Part shown: positions 11,401-23,110 of the stretch, piece by piece
Layout of the letters: each line of letters begins with the position of its first letter
How positions within the stretch are numbered: position 1 is the first letter of the stretch
Source: Climacteris rufus
Taxonomy: Eukaryota > Chordata > Aves > Passeriformes > Climacteridae
Assembly (NCBI GenBank): GCA_013398175.1
Contig: VZRZ01002329.1
Location: 398,804 to 462,803, forward strand
Length of the DNA stretch: 64,000 nucleotides
Reading direction: 5' to 3'
Translations under genes and position numbers: made by a program
The notes under the pieces: model-generated
Database searches by the model: none
Seen by the model: only the letters and a program-made list of their open reading frames with translations
Told to the model about the DNA's origin: nothing

Positions 11401-14400
11401 GATTACCACATACTTTGCTGTAAGGTGGTACCACAAAGTGTAATTTCCCTGAAGTGGCCCTGATCAGGTTATTGTTTCAGCCTCTTTCTTTGTGCCTTAG
11501 GGCTTTCTGCTCTTTGTGATGGTTGGTTTCCCAAAATACATCACTCAGGGGTTGTGCCCAAGTCTCTTCTAAAAGCTTCTTGCCTGTAGCTGGAAAGAAA
11601 TGTTTTAATCCTTTTTCTCCCTCCTTATTGCAAAGAGTTTTTAACTTCATTCTCTCATTTTGTACTGGCATTTCTCTAGAAAGCTTAGGGAACTGTTGCC
11701 TTCTCTCTTGTTCTGCAGAATTCTCTCCCAGCACCAATTCTGATGTAGCCAGGATTAATCAAGGTGCTAAAATTAGTAAATTGGTGTATCATGGCTCTAG
11801 GTTTGCTCACAGTACAGTAAGTTACTGGGTTTGATGATACTCATTTGGAAGAGTTGCACTCCATGATGAAATAAGCAAAGATTTTGTGACTTGTAGCTGG
11901 AGTTTTATTTTTACAGGGAATATTGGCAACTAAGAAATGCTTTGTCATGCTGTAAAGTGACACAGCACAATCCCACTCATTCTGTTCCTTCTGATTCTCT
12001 GACTACTTTTTTGGTAAATACTCCTCCTTTTAAAGGGCTGATAGATTGCTTCTCCCTTCTGAAGACTGGAGATTAAAATGCATTTCTTGTGCTAGGGATT
12101 TCATTAAATGAGCATGGAAAAAATATGCCTTTTTTTATCAACTGAAGTTTTTAATTTCTTTTGTAAGATGGATGAAGCCCATTGTACCATATGTTATCTG
12201 TTATGGCATTACCATCTAAAGAACTTCTATCCAGTTGGCTGGAACAGCAGGGTGTCATTTCTGGATTTTGTATTTAATCTAGCTATTTTTGGTCCAAAAA
12301 AAAGAGAGTAATGAAACATCTCTTGTTTAGTCTGACTGTTCCCATGGTGCCTATCAGGCACAGAGGGGAAAGTGTTTCCAAAAAGGACACTTAGAAAAAA
12401 CAATCAGTCCTTCTCATGGAATGTAGTGCAGTTCCCTGTGAGAGGCAGAATTGTTCTTTAAAGCCAAAACAAGGCAGAAAAGGGTTAATTCAGGTGCTGT
12501 GCTCTTCATTCTGAAGGGGCAAAGAAAGAGGTGATAATTGCTTCTTTGTTTTAACCCTATCACTTTATACACAATAATTACTGGAAAAAGTGGTTGACAT
12601 CAAACTTTGTGTTGGCCCTTCTGAGCATCCCATGTCACAGCTTAGCTTGTGAAATATTTATTTTAGCAGATTAGGGAACAGCTGGAGTATCTGTGTAAGA
12701 AAGGTGAGTTATTCTGTGTGATACCTAAATCTTGTTTCCAAAGAGGGCTCCTTTCCTATAAAATTATCTCTGTCAGAGTCCCTGAGCAGCTCATGCCTAG
12801 GCTGTTATAGGAAATTAGTAGGAATTTGCTATTTTATCTGGTGTTTGTAGGTAGAAATCTCTCTGAAACCTTTTAGTTCTCTGTCAGGTTTAGTCAAAAC
12901 TGAAATTCACACTAGAAATTAGGAAGGGAAGTGATGAATGTGGATAGAGCAGGAGTGCACAGCTTAGAGCCATGGCCATTTCTGGAGCTGAGTGCCCTCC
13001 TGGCCCCTGCAGAAACAAAATGAAACAACTGTCACATCTCATCAGTTCCTGGCTGTCCCAGGGGCTTCAGCCACACTTTGCACTGTGTGTCATGTGTGGA
13101 AAACAGGGGTGACTGATCTCCTGAAGAGTGACACACTTCAACCTTCCTTGAATTTGGGGGCTGTATGGGATGTGTGCATGGAAACTTAGGGTTTGTGATA
13201 AATGGGAAGCCAGACTGGCAGGCTGGTTTTGGCCTTAAAGTGCACAAGTCAGCTTTCATACTTCCATTGTAAAGCTCAGAAAGTGTTTTCATCTCTGGAC
13301 CCAGTGCTGTGGATATATCAATTTCATTTCCATGGCTCTACAGCTTTTGGCATAAATATACTAACTTTTGCAAAACATAAGAAAATTTAATAGTAATGAA
13401 GCTACAGCTGATGTGCTTCAAAGCCAGAAGGAAAAGCCACTTGTTTTTTGTTGTTATTCCTTGGCTCAACCAGCTATTTCTGTGATCCATTCAGTTTGTT
13501 CTGCATCCTCTGCACTGAGCAGAGCCTCAATTTCTTCTGCTCTGTGAGTAGATAAAGGACAAACAGGTCAGGCTCGACCAGAACTTTGCACCCTGAGCTA
13601 TCAAACCTGTAATGCAAAGTGGGCAGATTTGATTAAACATTGCTTGTTCCTGGCTATATTGTTTAACATATGAGACTTGAGTTAAATTATGAAAAATTTA
13701 AGCTAAGAAGCTTATTTGCAATTCAAGGGAACAAATTAACATCTTAAAACACACTGTAAGGCCTGGAACAGAACTTGTGCAGTGTTTGTAACTAAGAAGG
13801 CTGACAGAGATAGGCCTTAATAGTTGAGGGAGATGGGTAGAAATGTCTGAGTCATTGAGTTCTCTTCTTTAAAATATCTGTTGGACATGGGGTGTTTTTT
13901 TGTTTGTTTGGGTTATTTCCTTCTTCCCCCCTTTTCTTTTCTCCTTTTCCTGAAGGAGATAAAGGTTCATCATGTATTTTATTCTGGGAAGGGGTGTAGT
14001 CTTAAATGTATCTGAAGCCTGCAGCCACTTCTTGGACGCTTAATGCAAGCGTGGTAATTCCATCACTATGTTTGAACAGGGCTTGTTTTGGAAGATGTGA
14101 ATTAAAGATGCTTGAGAGGGAGGTGGGAGGGGAAAACAGAGTTGGATATGCTGCATTAGAAGAACATCTTTGTGCATTAAAAATCTATTCATGAGAGAAG
14201 TTTGCAGCTAACTTATTTATGATAGCTTAAACCCAATTTCTGCAAAACTATTGCTTAATTCTCTCAACTGCACACTGCTGAACGCTTTGTTTTTTCATTT
14301 GGGATTCAAGTTTATTTTGGTCTGTCCTGTGCTCTGTCTCTATGCACAAAAGGTGGCTTAAATCCAAGCCTAGAGTAAGATCAACACGGTTTTAAAACAC

Positions 14401-17400
14401 GAGGCAGAATGTGAAAGTAAAAAAAAAAAAAAAAGTGAAAACGAATACTTAGCAAATTCTTCTGTTTGATGTTGTATCATGGCTAGAAGAGCCAGTAGCC
14501 TTCCCTGGCACCATGGGAGGAGAAATTTAGCAAAACCAGGTCTAATCTATGCCTGAGGCATTGCTGAGGCGTGTGTCCACTCGCAGCAAAATGTCAAAGT
14601 TTGGCTGGGGCCAAACTGGCGCTGCCTGCTGGTTCTGCTCTGGGGGTGGCACCGGGCAGAGAGCTCACAGAGACCTTTTGTCCTGCAGTTCCTCATTGTC
14701 CCTGCCATCGTGGGCAGTGCCCTCCTGCACCGCCTCTCCGACGACCGCTGGGAGAAGATCACGGCCTGGATGTACGGCGTGGGCCTCTGCGCCCTCTTCA
14801 GCGTCTCCACCGTCTTCCACATCGTCTCCTGGAAAAAGAGCCACTTGAGGTGATGCCTTGTCAGGGGCTACCTAAAAACAGAAGCCACGCGAAGTTAGGA
14901 GGGTAAAAAAGCGGTTGTATTTGTATTTATGAAGGGCCTTCAGGTACATTTAGGGCAAACAGAGCCCACTCCCTAGGGGCTTCACGCAAAGTGGATGACG
15001 CGTCACAGGTTTTCATCCTTTTTTAAGTTTGGTATATTAGCGTATTGGGGTTTAATCTTCCAATTACAGCTTCAGGTAATGAAGTCATTTACCTCCAGTT
15101 TCCTCCCCCACATCCTACTTTTGTTTACGTGTTTTGGGGCCTGAGACAGTGAGGTGTCATTGGGTCTCAGACTTGGAGAGGAATTTTTTTGTCTGACCAA
15201 AATGGGAAAACAGTAGCTAACACTCTATATGGAGTTTAGAGTTATACGTTAAAGAATTGCAGGGTTACAAATGTGGGAAAAATATAGAAGCTAAAATCCT
15301 GAGGCATGAAAGGTACCAGGATAACATGTTCATGTGATGTTTTCCCATTGTGTTTCTCAATTAAAACCAATTGTACAGGAGGCTGGAGTGGTACTTGCTA
15401 TTGAATCATAGCAAAAACCACCCTTGATTCTGTTGGAAGAAATACTGAGCCAAGCTCGTATACCAGTGAACTTTAATGTCTACTGCTTTGTCACAAAGAA
15501 AACATGTTTTTGTAGGGCCTGGTGGCTCTTATTCCAGAAACAGAATGGGAAAAGCATAATCTGAGTGGCTGATGGACAATATCCCATTGCAGAAATGAGG
15601 ACACTGTCTGGGACCATGGCATGCTCAAATGCTTTGAGGAACACAGCTTTTGCCAAGAGAATACAATACCCAACTGAGAAGCAGAAAACCTCCCTGGGAG
15701 CAAGGCAGCAGGGGCAAAACTGATGTGATTTATTATTTATTTAAAATTTTATTTAATTTTTTGGTCCCACTTATGACCCCTATACAATTCTTGGCCATAA
15801 ATTGGATTTAGCTGTGGTCACTAAATAGTAAGTGTGTGGGTCAGGCAGAGCTGATGTGACAGGATGCATGGTGGGGTGGAGGAGGGGAGAGGACTGGAGG
15901 AGTGCTCAGCTTTTTTGTATCTCCACATGGTTTTAAGAGGGATGGAGCTGATGGTATTTTCCCCAAAGTAATCCAAAGTGTGTAAGGAAAATGAGATGAT
16001 GCAAAAATCTTTCCAAAGTCTGCCATGGTGACCTGTTCTCTCTCTCACCAGGACAATGGAGCATTGCTTTCACATGTGTGACAGGATGATGATCTATGTC
16101 TTCATTGCAGCATCCTACGCACCATGGTAAGGATTGGGAGTCAGAGCTTCTCCAGTGTCAACAGTTTGTCACTGCAGCTTTCCAAAACCTTCTTGGATGC
16201 AGTTCTCCACATTCTGTGTGGTGACATGCATCATCTCCTGGGTCTTGCTGAACAGAAAGTGATGCTAGAAAACATCAGGACGTTGTGTGTTTATATTCCA
16301 CATACCCCAGTTCAGGCTCCCCTCCCATCAATGCAAACAAGTTCTGCCTCTCCATGTCCCAGTGTCTGCTCCCCCATCATGAAGTTAAAGCTCTGAATAT
16401 GTATTTGTTTTTATCAAGCCCTGCAGTTGGTGTGTCAGTGTGGTTTGTTCATTCATCACTTCTGTCTCTTGAAATCTTTGTGCCTCCAGGTTAAACCTCC
16501 GTGAGCTGGGACCTCTGGCATCTCACATGAGATGGTTTATCTGGCTGATGGCTGCTGGAGGAACCCTTTATGTATTTCTCTACCATGAAAAGTAAGAATT
16601 ACTCTTTACATTTAACTTTACACTGAAAATTATCCTCAGAGAACAGGACTGGCTTTTATTTTTTGTTTTGGAGATGAGCTACTGAGGTTCTCACCAAATA
16701 AGAAAATTTAAGTTCTTTTAATGTTTTATTCTCACTAGTACTTAATGGAAGTGAAGGCATCTAGGCAATATTTAGAGAAGATACTGCCTGCAACTGTACA
16801 ATGCAGAGATAAACACTAGTTTTAATTTTCTCATAAAACATTCATTTGCATGAAAAGCTTTTTGAATAGAGTAATGGACCCATGCTAACACATAATTTTA
16901 AATACTCTTTTTTACTGTTAAAGGAAATCTTCATCCTTTGGTGCACCTCCTTAAATGACTCCAATTGTTCCTTTTTAGGTATAAGATCGTTGAACTCTTT
17001 TTCTATTTAGCGATGGGATTTTCTCCTGCCCTGGTAGTGACATCCATGGTAAGGAATGGGACTGTTAACAGTGCAAACAAACAAACTTGCCTTTTATAAC
17101 CAGCTTAGGTTCCAGTGCAGCTCCTTCCTCTGCAGAGATGTTCATTTTAGTACCCTGTAATTGTAAATGTTCTCTGCAGAATAACCAAATACAGTCGGTT
17201 ATAGTTTGGATTTATAGTTTGCATTTCAGTGAAATGCTGCCTTGTTTTGTTCAATCTGGGCTGCATTGTGTAGATGAACAGAGCCTGGGATTCTTGGTGC
17301 ATCTGCAAAGCATCCTACTCTGTCTTGTCCTCTTCAAAACTTATTTATAGTTACACATTTTAAATAATGTTGATTGACCCTCTCTGCTACTAATATAAAT

Positions 17401-18021
17401 CTGACACCTTTTCAAGTTAATGCCTTAACTCACTCTATCAAAGCCTTGCTGCATGTTTCATCCAACTGGGAGGAGTTGTATTAAACTCACACTTGCACAG
17501 AGTAATGTGGCTTTCTTTGTCTCCACATCTGTCTGCTCTGCTGATGAAGCAAACCATCAAACTTGTTTATTTCTTGGGTTATCCCATTATAACTTCTCTA
17601 GTGCTATTGGGACATAGTTATAAACATATTATTGTGCATTTCACAAAGTGTAGTATAAACACACTGCATTTCTCCCTTGTCCATCTGCCCTACCCAAGAT
17701 TTTCTGAGCTGTGACAGCCAGCTCCTTTTGCTTGGGGGAGGAAAGCACTTTGTCTTTTGGCCATAAACACACTTTGCCCTCTTTACACCTCACCCCTGAC
17801 CTGTCCTTGTTCCCTGGCAGAGCAACACCGAGGGCCTGCAGGAGGTGGCCTGGGGAGGTTTGATCTACTGCCTGGGTGTGGTGTTCTTCAAGAGTGATGG
17901 AGTGATCCCCTTTGCCCACGCCATCTGGCACCTCTTCGTGGCCACAGCAGCTGCTGTCCATTACTATGCCATCTGGAAGTACCTTTACAGAAGTCCTGCA
18001 GACATCATTCGTCACTTGTGA
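8395..18021 (+). CDS. MMD: MMD / PAQR11, seven-transmembrane progestin and adipoQ receptor family member (exons 2-7; exon 1 missing)
   Basis: Six coding exons splice in frame: 8395-8476, 14689-14849, 16052-16126, 16490-16591, 16979-17048 and 17821-18021. All have GT donors and AG acceptors. They encode 229 residues, and the vertebrate MMD protein is 238, so exactly the first nine (exon 1 plus a split Arg codon) are missing. The protein is a multi-pass membrane protein of the PAQR (haemolysin III-like) family, associated with monocyte-to-macrophage differentiation and reported at Golgi and other internal membranes. Numbered on the full protein, the PAQR metal-site residues are present: S76-x3-H80 in STVFHIVS, D100, and H205-x3-H209 in HAIWH. 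Conserved family blocks such as ASYAPWLNLRELGPLASHMR and VVFFKSDGVIPFAHAIWHLF are intact. No frameshift or internal stop was seen. The biochemical activity of MMD is not firmly settled in the literature known to me. Confidence 0.97.
8477..14688 (+). other. MMD: MMD intron 2
   Basis: 6.2 kb with strong donor GTAAGT and acceptor TTTTGTCCTGCAG. It contains a 15-base A run near 14420-14434 and one perfect PAR-bZIP D-box TTATGTAA at 9528-9535. No gene or large repeat was recognised inside. Confidence 0.85.
9528..9535. promoter_or_regulatory. D-box TTATGTAA in MMD intron 2
   Basis: Exact PAR-bZIP consensus in the context CAGCATTATGTAAATAT. It could bind HLF-family factors, but a single site may be chance. 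Confidence 0.2.
14689..14849 (+). CDS. MMD: MMD coding exon 3
   Basis: 161 bases encoding residues 37-89 plus two bases of Arg90. It covers the first two membrane helices (FLIVPAIVGSALLHRLSDDR and AWMYGVGLCALFSVSTVFHI), including the SxxxH motif S76/H80. The donor is GAG/GTGATG. It has the obligatory GT but a poor match beyond it, and an LTR terminus starts at the T of that GT. Confidence 0.96.
14851..15330 (-). mobile_element. Old endogenous-retrovirus LTR plus adjoining internal sequence, minus orientation
   Basis: This aligns with the element at 57719-57950. Both share GATGCCT then GGCTACCTAAAAACAG (GGCTGCCCAAAAACTG in the other), then GAAGGGCCTTC and GGTACATTTAGGGCA. The alignment continues through GTTTGGT, and more loosely past the LTR edge into internal sequence. 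The LTR part runs from 14851 to about 15100, with its terminal TG (CA on the element's strand) at 14851-14852. The TATA and AATAAA sites of the younger copy are degraded here, so this is the older insertion. The right limit near 15330 is a guess. It sits in MMD intron 3, touching the exon 3 donor. Confidence 0.8.
15331..16051 (+). other. MMD: Remainder of MMD intron 3
   Basis: No gene recognised. It ends in the polypyrimidine acceptor TTCTCTCTCTCACCAG directly before exon 4. Part of the 5' side may still be retroviral internal sequence too diverged to identify by eye. Confidence 0.7.
16052..16126 (+). CDS. MMD: MMD coding exon 4
   Basis: 75 bases: completes Arg90, encodes residues 91-114, and gives two bases of Trp115. 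It includes TMEHCFHMCDRMMIYVFIAA, with the conserved Asp100 of the PAQR metal site. The donor ATG/GTAAGG is good. Confidence 0.96.
16127..16489 (+). other. MMD: MMD intron 4
   Basis: A short intron of 363 bases with donor GTAAGG and acceptor TGCCTCCAG. Nothing else recognised. Confidence 0.85.
16490..16591 (+). CDS. MMD: MMD coding exon 5
   Basis: 102 bases: completes Trp115, encodes residues 116-148, and gives two bases of Lys149. It reads LNLRELGPLASHMRWFIWLM and continues into AAGGTLYVFLYHE, a membrane helix. The donor AA/GTAAGA is good. Confidence 0.97.
16592..16978 (+). other. MMD: MMD intron 5
   Basis: 387 bases, AT-rich, acceptor TTCCTTTTTAG. No other feature seen. Confidence 0.85.
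16979..17048 (+). CDS. MMD: MMD coding exon 6
   Basis: 70 bases: completes Lys149 and encodes residues 150-172 (YKIVELFFYLAMGFSPALVV then TSM). It ends on a codon boundary with donor ATG/GTAAGG. Confidence 0.97.
17049..17820 (+). other. MMD: MMD intron 6
   Basis: 772 bases, with acceptor TTCCCTGGCAG at the right edge. No additional exon, repeat family or RNA gene recognised. Confidence 0.85.
17821..18021 (+). CDS. MMD: MMD terminal coding exon 7
   Basis: 66 codons plus TGA at 18019-18021, encoding residues 173-238. It contains the last membrane helices and the PAQR HxxxH pair (H205, H209), and ends in IIRHL, matching the length and character of vertebrate MMD C-termini. Confidence 0.98.
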   Translation, partial: SNTEGLQEVAWGGLIYCLGVVFFKSDGVIPFAHAIWHLFVATAAAVHYYAIWKYLYRSPADIIRHL

Positions 18022-19009
18022 GATCGTATATAGCTGTAGATATCTATAGATAGAGGTATCTATGGGTATATAACAAAAATAATCTGCACTCGGCCTCTGT
18101 AACAGTATTATTTGACTTAAGGAATTTGGGGGAATGGGAAAAATTGCACAGCAAAACTGCACTGACTTTGGGGGTTCTGTGAACACAATTACTGTGAACT
18201 GATGTGTGTGTCCTGCCATTGCCCATCACATGGCAAGTGCTGTAAATAACCAAGATACTGTACCTGCAGTACCAAGAGTCCATTCCACGTTAGCAGAACT
18301 GGCTACCTGATGTTTACAAACAAATTTTGTATCCTAGTTTAATTTTACAATTTTTAACTATGTGAATTTTTCTAAATTAGCGATTCAAACGGTGAAGTCA
18401 GTGCAATAGTGAAAACATAATGCTCTTGACCTGAAATTGGTTTCTATCACCTTTCCACGAGTCATTTGTTAAACATGAATCAGAGACAACTAATCTACTT
18501 TTACCACCCATTATCTTGGTATAATGTGACTTTTATAGAAACTTTTTTGTGTTTTTTGTAAACTTTAAGAATACATTTATTGAACTGAAGACACACAACT
18601 GTCATCTATGCAGCTACTCATGTTGCAAAATCTTGCAAGAAATGGTTACATTCCACACCCTGTCCTGAGGAGCAAACATTGTACCTCTGCCGAAGGTTGT
18701 GTTGCAGCTGTAATTGTAATAACCACTTTTACAAACTAAAACCTAAATGTGATTCTGCTGAGTTCTAACATGGCAGCATTCTGCTCATTTATAGTACCAC
18801 TGAGACAGACCTTAAGCTGGCTTTATTCATGATGAAGAGCTTTGAAAGGAAGAGTTGAGGTGATTTTCTCCTCCAGGCTCCCAGTTGTACCCGTGCTGCC
18901 GGGGGGGGCTGATGTGGGGAATATCCCCCATCAAACCAGGGTCAGTCATTGCTCCACACCATGTGCACATCTAAGATTGAGGCTTGGATTCCAAAGGGAT
19001 TCAAACTGA

Positions 19010-19046
19010 CCAGCAGAACCAGCTCTTGCTGGGCTGGTTCTGCTGG
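19010..19046 (+). other. Perfect 14-bp inverted repeat (hairpin) in the MMD 3' UTR
   Basis: The arms CCAGCAGAACCAGC (19010-19023) and GCTGGTTCTGCTGG (19033-19046) are exact reverse complements separated by 9 bases. As RNA this would form a stable GC-rich stem-loop. Function unknown. Confidence 0.85.
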
Positions 19047-20013
19047 GAAATCCTGGTGGGAGCAGCAGGCAGAGCATTGCTGAGCCCCTGGAGCTCAGGG
19101 CTCTTCTCAAGCCCAGCCTGGCAGGGAGCAGGGCTTGGAGAACTTGGTAGGGTGGCACTTGTGCTTCTGGGGCTTCCCACAGAGTGCAGCTGGTCTTGGT
19201 GGCTGTCTGTCTGTGCAGGAAATCCAGCTGTGGTAGCGAGTCCTGCTGGTAGAACCTGTGCTTTAATGACCAGTGTAGAAGAGTCATTGTAAACCTGTTT
19301 GTCCAATAACTGTATCCTGTCCCACTATGTCATGAATGTCTTATATTAAGATTGACTTTATCCTTTTTCTAATTTACTCAGTTTTTCATGTCAGTATTTG
19401 AAAACAAAACCAAAATGTGTTGCCTTTTTCAGATTTTGTTCTGGGTATTGCCTGTCTGCAAACAGTGAATAGCAAGATAGGGATGCTCTAAAGGTCCCGT
19501 TTCACTTAGATTTGCCAGAGGGTCGCAGGTTTTAGAATATTTACATTTTTATGGGGAATTTACCAGAGGGACAAACTTTAAATTCAAGACATTGAGGAAT
19601 TGCTGTGTGGTGTCAGCAGGTGATCAGAGCAGTGGCACCAGCACAGCAAGCTCGTGAACTGCCCCAAAAGAGAGCAAAGGGAACAGCTGGGCAGGTGATT
19701 CTGCTACAAGAATCTCGCACATCTGGATGCCTCAGTTTTTTAACATTGTGTCTATTTTAATATTTTCCACTTTTTGTGAGTTCATATGTTTTGTTGAAAT
19801 GCAGTACTGTTAAAACCACTAAAATACATGTAAAGGTTTTCTGTAGTCAAAAGTGAAACTATTGCTTGAATATGTTTGTTTTAATTTTAAGTTAATTTTT
19901 CATGGCATTGCTTTTTGGAGTGTTTGAAATGGTTTTTAAAAAATTTCAATTCGCCAAAAATATTTTGAATTACTGTATTCTAGTCAATATGATATTGAAT
20001 GTACTAGACTAAC

Positions 20014-20019
20014 AATAAA
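20014..20019 (+). terminator. MMD: MMD polyadenylation signal AATAAA
   Basis: Canonical AATAAA in the context ACAATAAACATT. It is followed at about 20041-20065 by a GT-rich stretch (TCCTGTGTTCTTGGTGGTTG) expected downstream of a cleavage site. Cleavage probably falls near 20035-20042. Confidence 0.85.
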
Positions 20020-20044
20020 CATTTGGTGCAATTTGGAAAATCCT

Positions 20045-21049
20045 GTGTTCTTGGTGGTTGGTTTTTCCCCCTCCAGGACTTGTGCAGGGAAGTCAGGGGC
20101 TGACACTCTGGCCACTCCTGACTCAAGCAATCCTGAATTGAAGCTGAGGACCCTCATGCCTGCTCAGTCAATGCTTTAAAAGTAGAAGGAAAGAGTGCAA
20201 TCCAAATTATTCAATTTGTGGTATGGAAAAAAGTGTATTTCTGTCTAAATTTTGAGCAATATTTGAAACTTGCTGCTTTCCCTTTTGCTGTTCTGGATCC
20301 ATTTTTTTTTTTCTTGTATCATTATATATTGGGATTTCTGTTTTCAACTTAGAACATGGAAATACATAATTTTGTTCCTATCCCTGGAGGAGTGTCATTG
20401 CATAAAATATAGACAAGCTGAACTAAAAATGTGTTTCTGTCTGGAAAACAAGCATATCAATTAGTCTTTTCTTTTTTCCCCCTCCATCTAATTACAGCTC
20501 TTGAGGCTGATTTCCTCTCAGGAGAAAGGATAGTGCTTTTTCCATTAATGCTTGCTGCAGTACAGAGATGTGATTTCTTTGTCTTCCTCAGGCAAATGTT
20601 TTTAAGAGCACTTGCTTCTGTACTTTCTATGCCTCTAGGTTTTAGAAGTGCAACAAGTAGGCAGAGTCTAAATGAAGCCCTGATAATACACATTTCAGTT
20701 TTGCAGATGGACCTTTCCAGATGTCTGGGATGCAGCAGGTGCTTTGAGTACTGGATATGCTCTTAGGTCATGTTTTTAGAACACAATATCCTGTGCATCT
20801 AAAAATAATTTCATTGAATGAAGGGCTTCATTTAAGGATTTATTTTAGAGTGCTCTGGTTTGAGTTGTATTGTTTTAAATTCAACACCAAGGAATGCACA
20901 AAGACAGTATTCATTTTTCTTCCTGTTAACAAAAGCAAATGTAAAGGCTGCTGTTCCAATCCTGTCTGCTCCACTTTCCTCTTTGTGATTATGGTAAGAA
21001 ATTGTGTTGCTGTCTCCCAGTTCCAGGGGAGTAGGGAAGTCCTTTCCAA
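20045..21049. other. Intergenic sequence downstream of MMD
   Basis: No gene or repeat recognised on either strand. The open frames are short and overlap one another. Confidence 0.6.
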
Positions 21050-21108
21050 GGAGCTTTGATTGGCTTTGTGGGTCCCTTTCAGCTCAGGATATTCTGTGAT
21101 TGTATGAA
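21050..21108 (+). mobile_element. CR1 LINE 3' terminus, plus strand
   Basis: The stretch GGGTCCCTTTCAGCTCAGGA followed by TATTCTGTGATTGTATGA matches the CR1 3' end, whose hallmark is a terminal ATTCTRTG-type octamer repeat. It may extend further 5' to about 20990 in diverged form. Confidence 0.75.
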
Positions 21109-22744
21109 ATGAGCATCGTGGGGGCTGCAAAGAGCAAGTCACAGAGGAGATACTAACATTTTTCATAGGTTTTTTTCCTTGCTTAAATGCTCCTCCTGCT
21201 CAGGACCTCTACACACTTCTTTACTTGGGTCTGGTGTATTTAGCCACGAGATGTCCCTGAAGGCCAAGGCTGTCATGTTCATGTCATGTGCTTGACTAAA
21301 TCTTCTCTCACACAGCTCTCTGCTGGTTGCTTTCACCATCAATAGGTGCCATAAGGTTAAGGCTAAAAATAGATAACAAAAGCATGGCCAGGAGGGCACG
21401 GCAGAGCTGGCTCCAGGGTGTGGGTGCTCTCTGCCTTCCCTGTGTTGCTCAGCCTGTGCTCCAGCAGCCAGAGGCTGCCCATGTCCCTCCTGCTGCTTGG
21501 GAGTGTTTTACCCCTCATTTGAATAAATTCACCAACCGCTGTCAGAGGGAAGGGAACGGACACGAGGCACCTGAGATGTTCTCTAGGGCCTGTTGGGAAG
21601 TGTTGTGATGCCTTTAGCTCGACATTCCAGCAGTGGGGAGAGCCAGCACTGCCCCAGTGACACCCCCAGGCATCTCAGCCTCTGGGTTTGGGGTGGCTTT
21701 GCCTGGAGCATTCAGCACAGGGAGGTGTTCAGAGCACCAGTACCAGCTCCCAGCTGCACACACAGAGCAGTTCCACTCCCAGGTGCAACCCCCAGGAACA
21801 GCCAATGCTCTCTTGAAAAAAAATATTCCTGTTTGGGTAGTATTTTGTGATGGTTTTTTGTTACTGAGCTGGGTGTGGTGTCACTGGATTGTTCCCATCC
21901 CAGGCATCCTCCTCCTGTCTGAGGTGAGCAGTGAGGGGGCAATGCTTGTTCCCTTTGCAGAACCAGGGTGCTGCTCCTAAGGATAAGCTGGGGAACCAAA
22001 ATCCTGTTGTAAAAGGCTGGCAGAGAGGCCAGTTTTGTAACACAATTACATCACTGACTAATGAAGCTCGTGTGCTCTCAGAGGGATCTGTTCACATGTC
22101 TCTGTTGCTTAGCAGCCCCAGCCCTGCTGGCGTGGATTCGAGTGCCCAAATCCTTTAGGTGCCTTTGCAAATCTCCCTTAAATTTTCACAGAGGTGAAAA
22201 GCTGTGAGTAGAGAGTGACTGAATGAGTGGGTTTAGCTCCAGCAGACACCTCCTCACAGTCTGGGGGGTGGTGTTGGCTTCCAGGAGAGGCCCAGAGGTG
22301 TGAGCAGACCTGTGGCTCCTGTGGCAGCTGAGCCGTGGCTGGCAGGACGTTCAGAGCAGCCCACAGGATGTTTGGATGGAGATCTGTAGTAACTCAGGAT
22401 GTTGAAACACTGAAACCCAACCCACAACACCTACTGAACCTGGGGAACCTGTGGCACTTTTGGCTTCAACCAGCAAGGATTTGGTGGCATGGCAAATGCT
22501 GAAGGATTGAACATTGCTGTTGTGGGAATTTGACTGTCTCATCAAACCCCCTGCACTGGGGAAGCTGAGGATTGGTCTAGGAGGGGAATGTGGATTTTGC
22601 TTTTTAATATGTGTCTTAATATATGAATATGTTTGAACGGAAATGGCTTTTGTCTTGAGGCTGATGGTGGTGCTGAGCAGCTTAATCAGCCTTCTGCTGA
22701 AACACTGAAAATAAAGCTTGAAGGGACTGAGATATTTTTAGCCC
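21109..22744. other. Intergenic sequence
   Basis: Moderate GC, no exon-like coding block, no recognised repeat family. Confidence 0.55.
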
Positions 22745-23110
22745 CTCCTCTGCCTGCAGGCAGGACGGACTCTGCCTGTCATTCCTGACAGGCTTGTTCT
22801 GAAAAGCCTCTAACAATGGGGATTTCACAATCCTCCCAGGCAGTTTATTTCAGTGTTTCACCCTCTGCCCTCTTATTTTTTTTTTTCGTGCTGCCCAAGC
22901 ACTATTTTCTTTGCTGTATTTGAAGCCTGTTACTCCTTGTCCTGTCTGCAGCAGCTCAGAGAAGAGCCCTTCCAGGCATTTTTTCTGCAGCTGGAGATTG
23001 TCACTTCTCTCCCTGCTGTCTTATCCCCTAAGTTTAAACAAACTCAATCCCTTCAATCTTGCTTCATGCCCACCTTGTTTGGCAGAGCCAGCAGGGTGTT
23101 CCAGGCTTCA
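22745..23110 (-). mobile_element. CR1 LINE 3' fragment, minus strand, diverged
   Basis: The plus strand carries the reverse complement of CR1 landmarks: GGCAGTTTATTTCAGTGTTT then CACCCTCTGCCCTC, later TTACTCCTTGTCCTGTCTGC, and AAACAAACTCAATCCCTTCA. Order and spacing fit an old CR1 copy interrupted by a T run near 22875. Boundaries are approximate. Confidence 0.75.

Larger units (their letters stand above)
18022..20040 (+). other. MMD: MMD 3' UTR
   Basis: About 2 kb between the stop and a canonical poly(A) signal. It holds a perfect Pumilio-type site TGTAAATA at 18241-18248, AT-rich stretches, and a GC-rich patch at about 18860-19240 with a perfect 14-bp hairpin. The extent is inferred from the absence of an earlier strong AATAAA with a downstream GT-rich element. 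Confidence 0.8.

Noticed and set aside
17641..18219. A 192-codon minus-strand frame opposite MMD exon 7
   Set aside because: It is the antisense shadow of a conserved coding exon.
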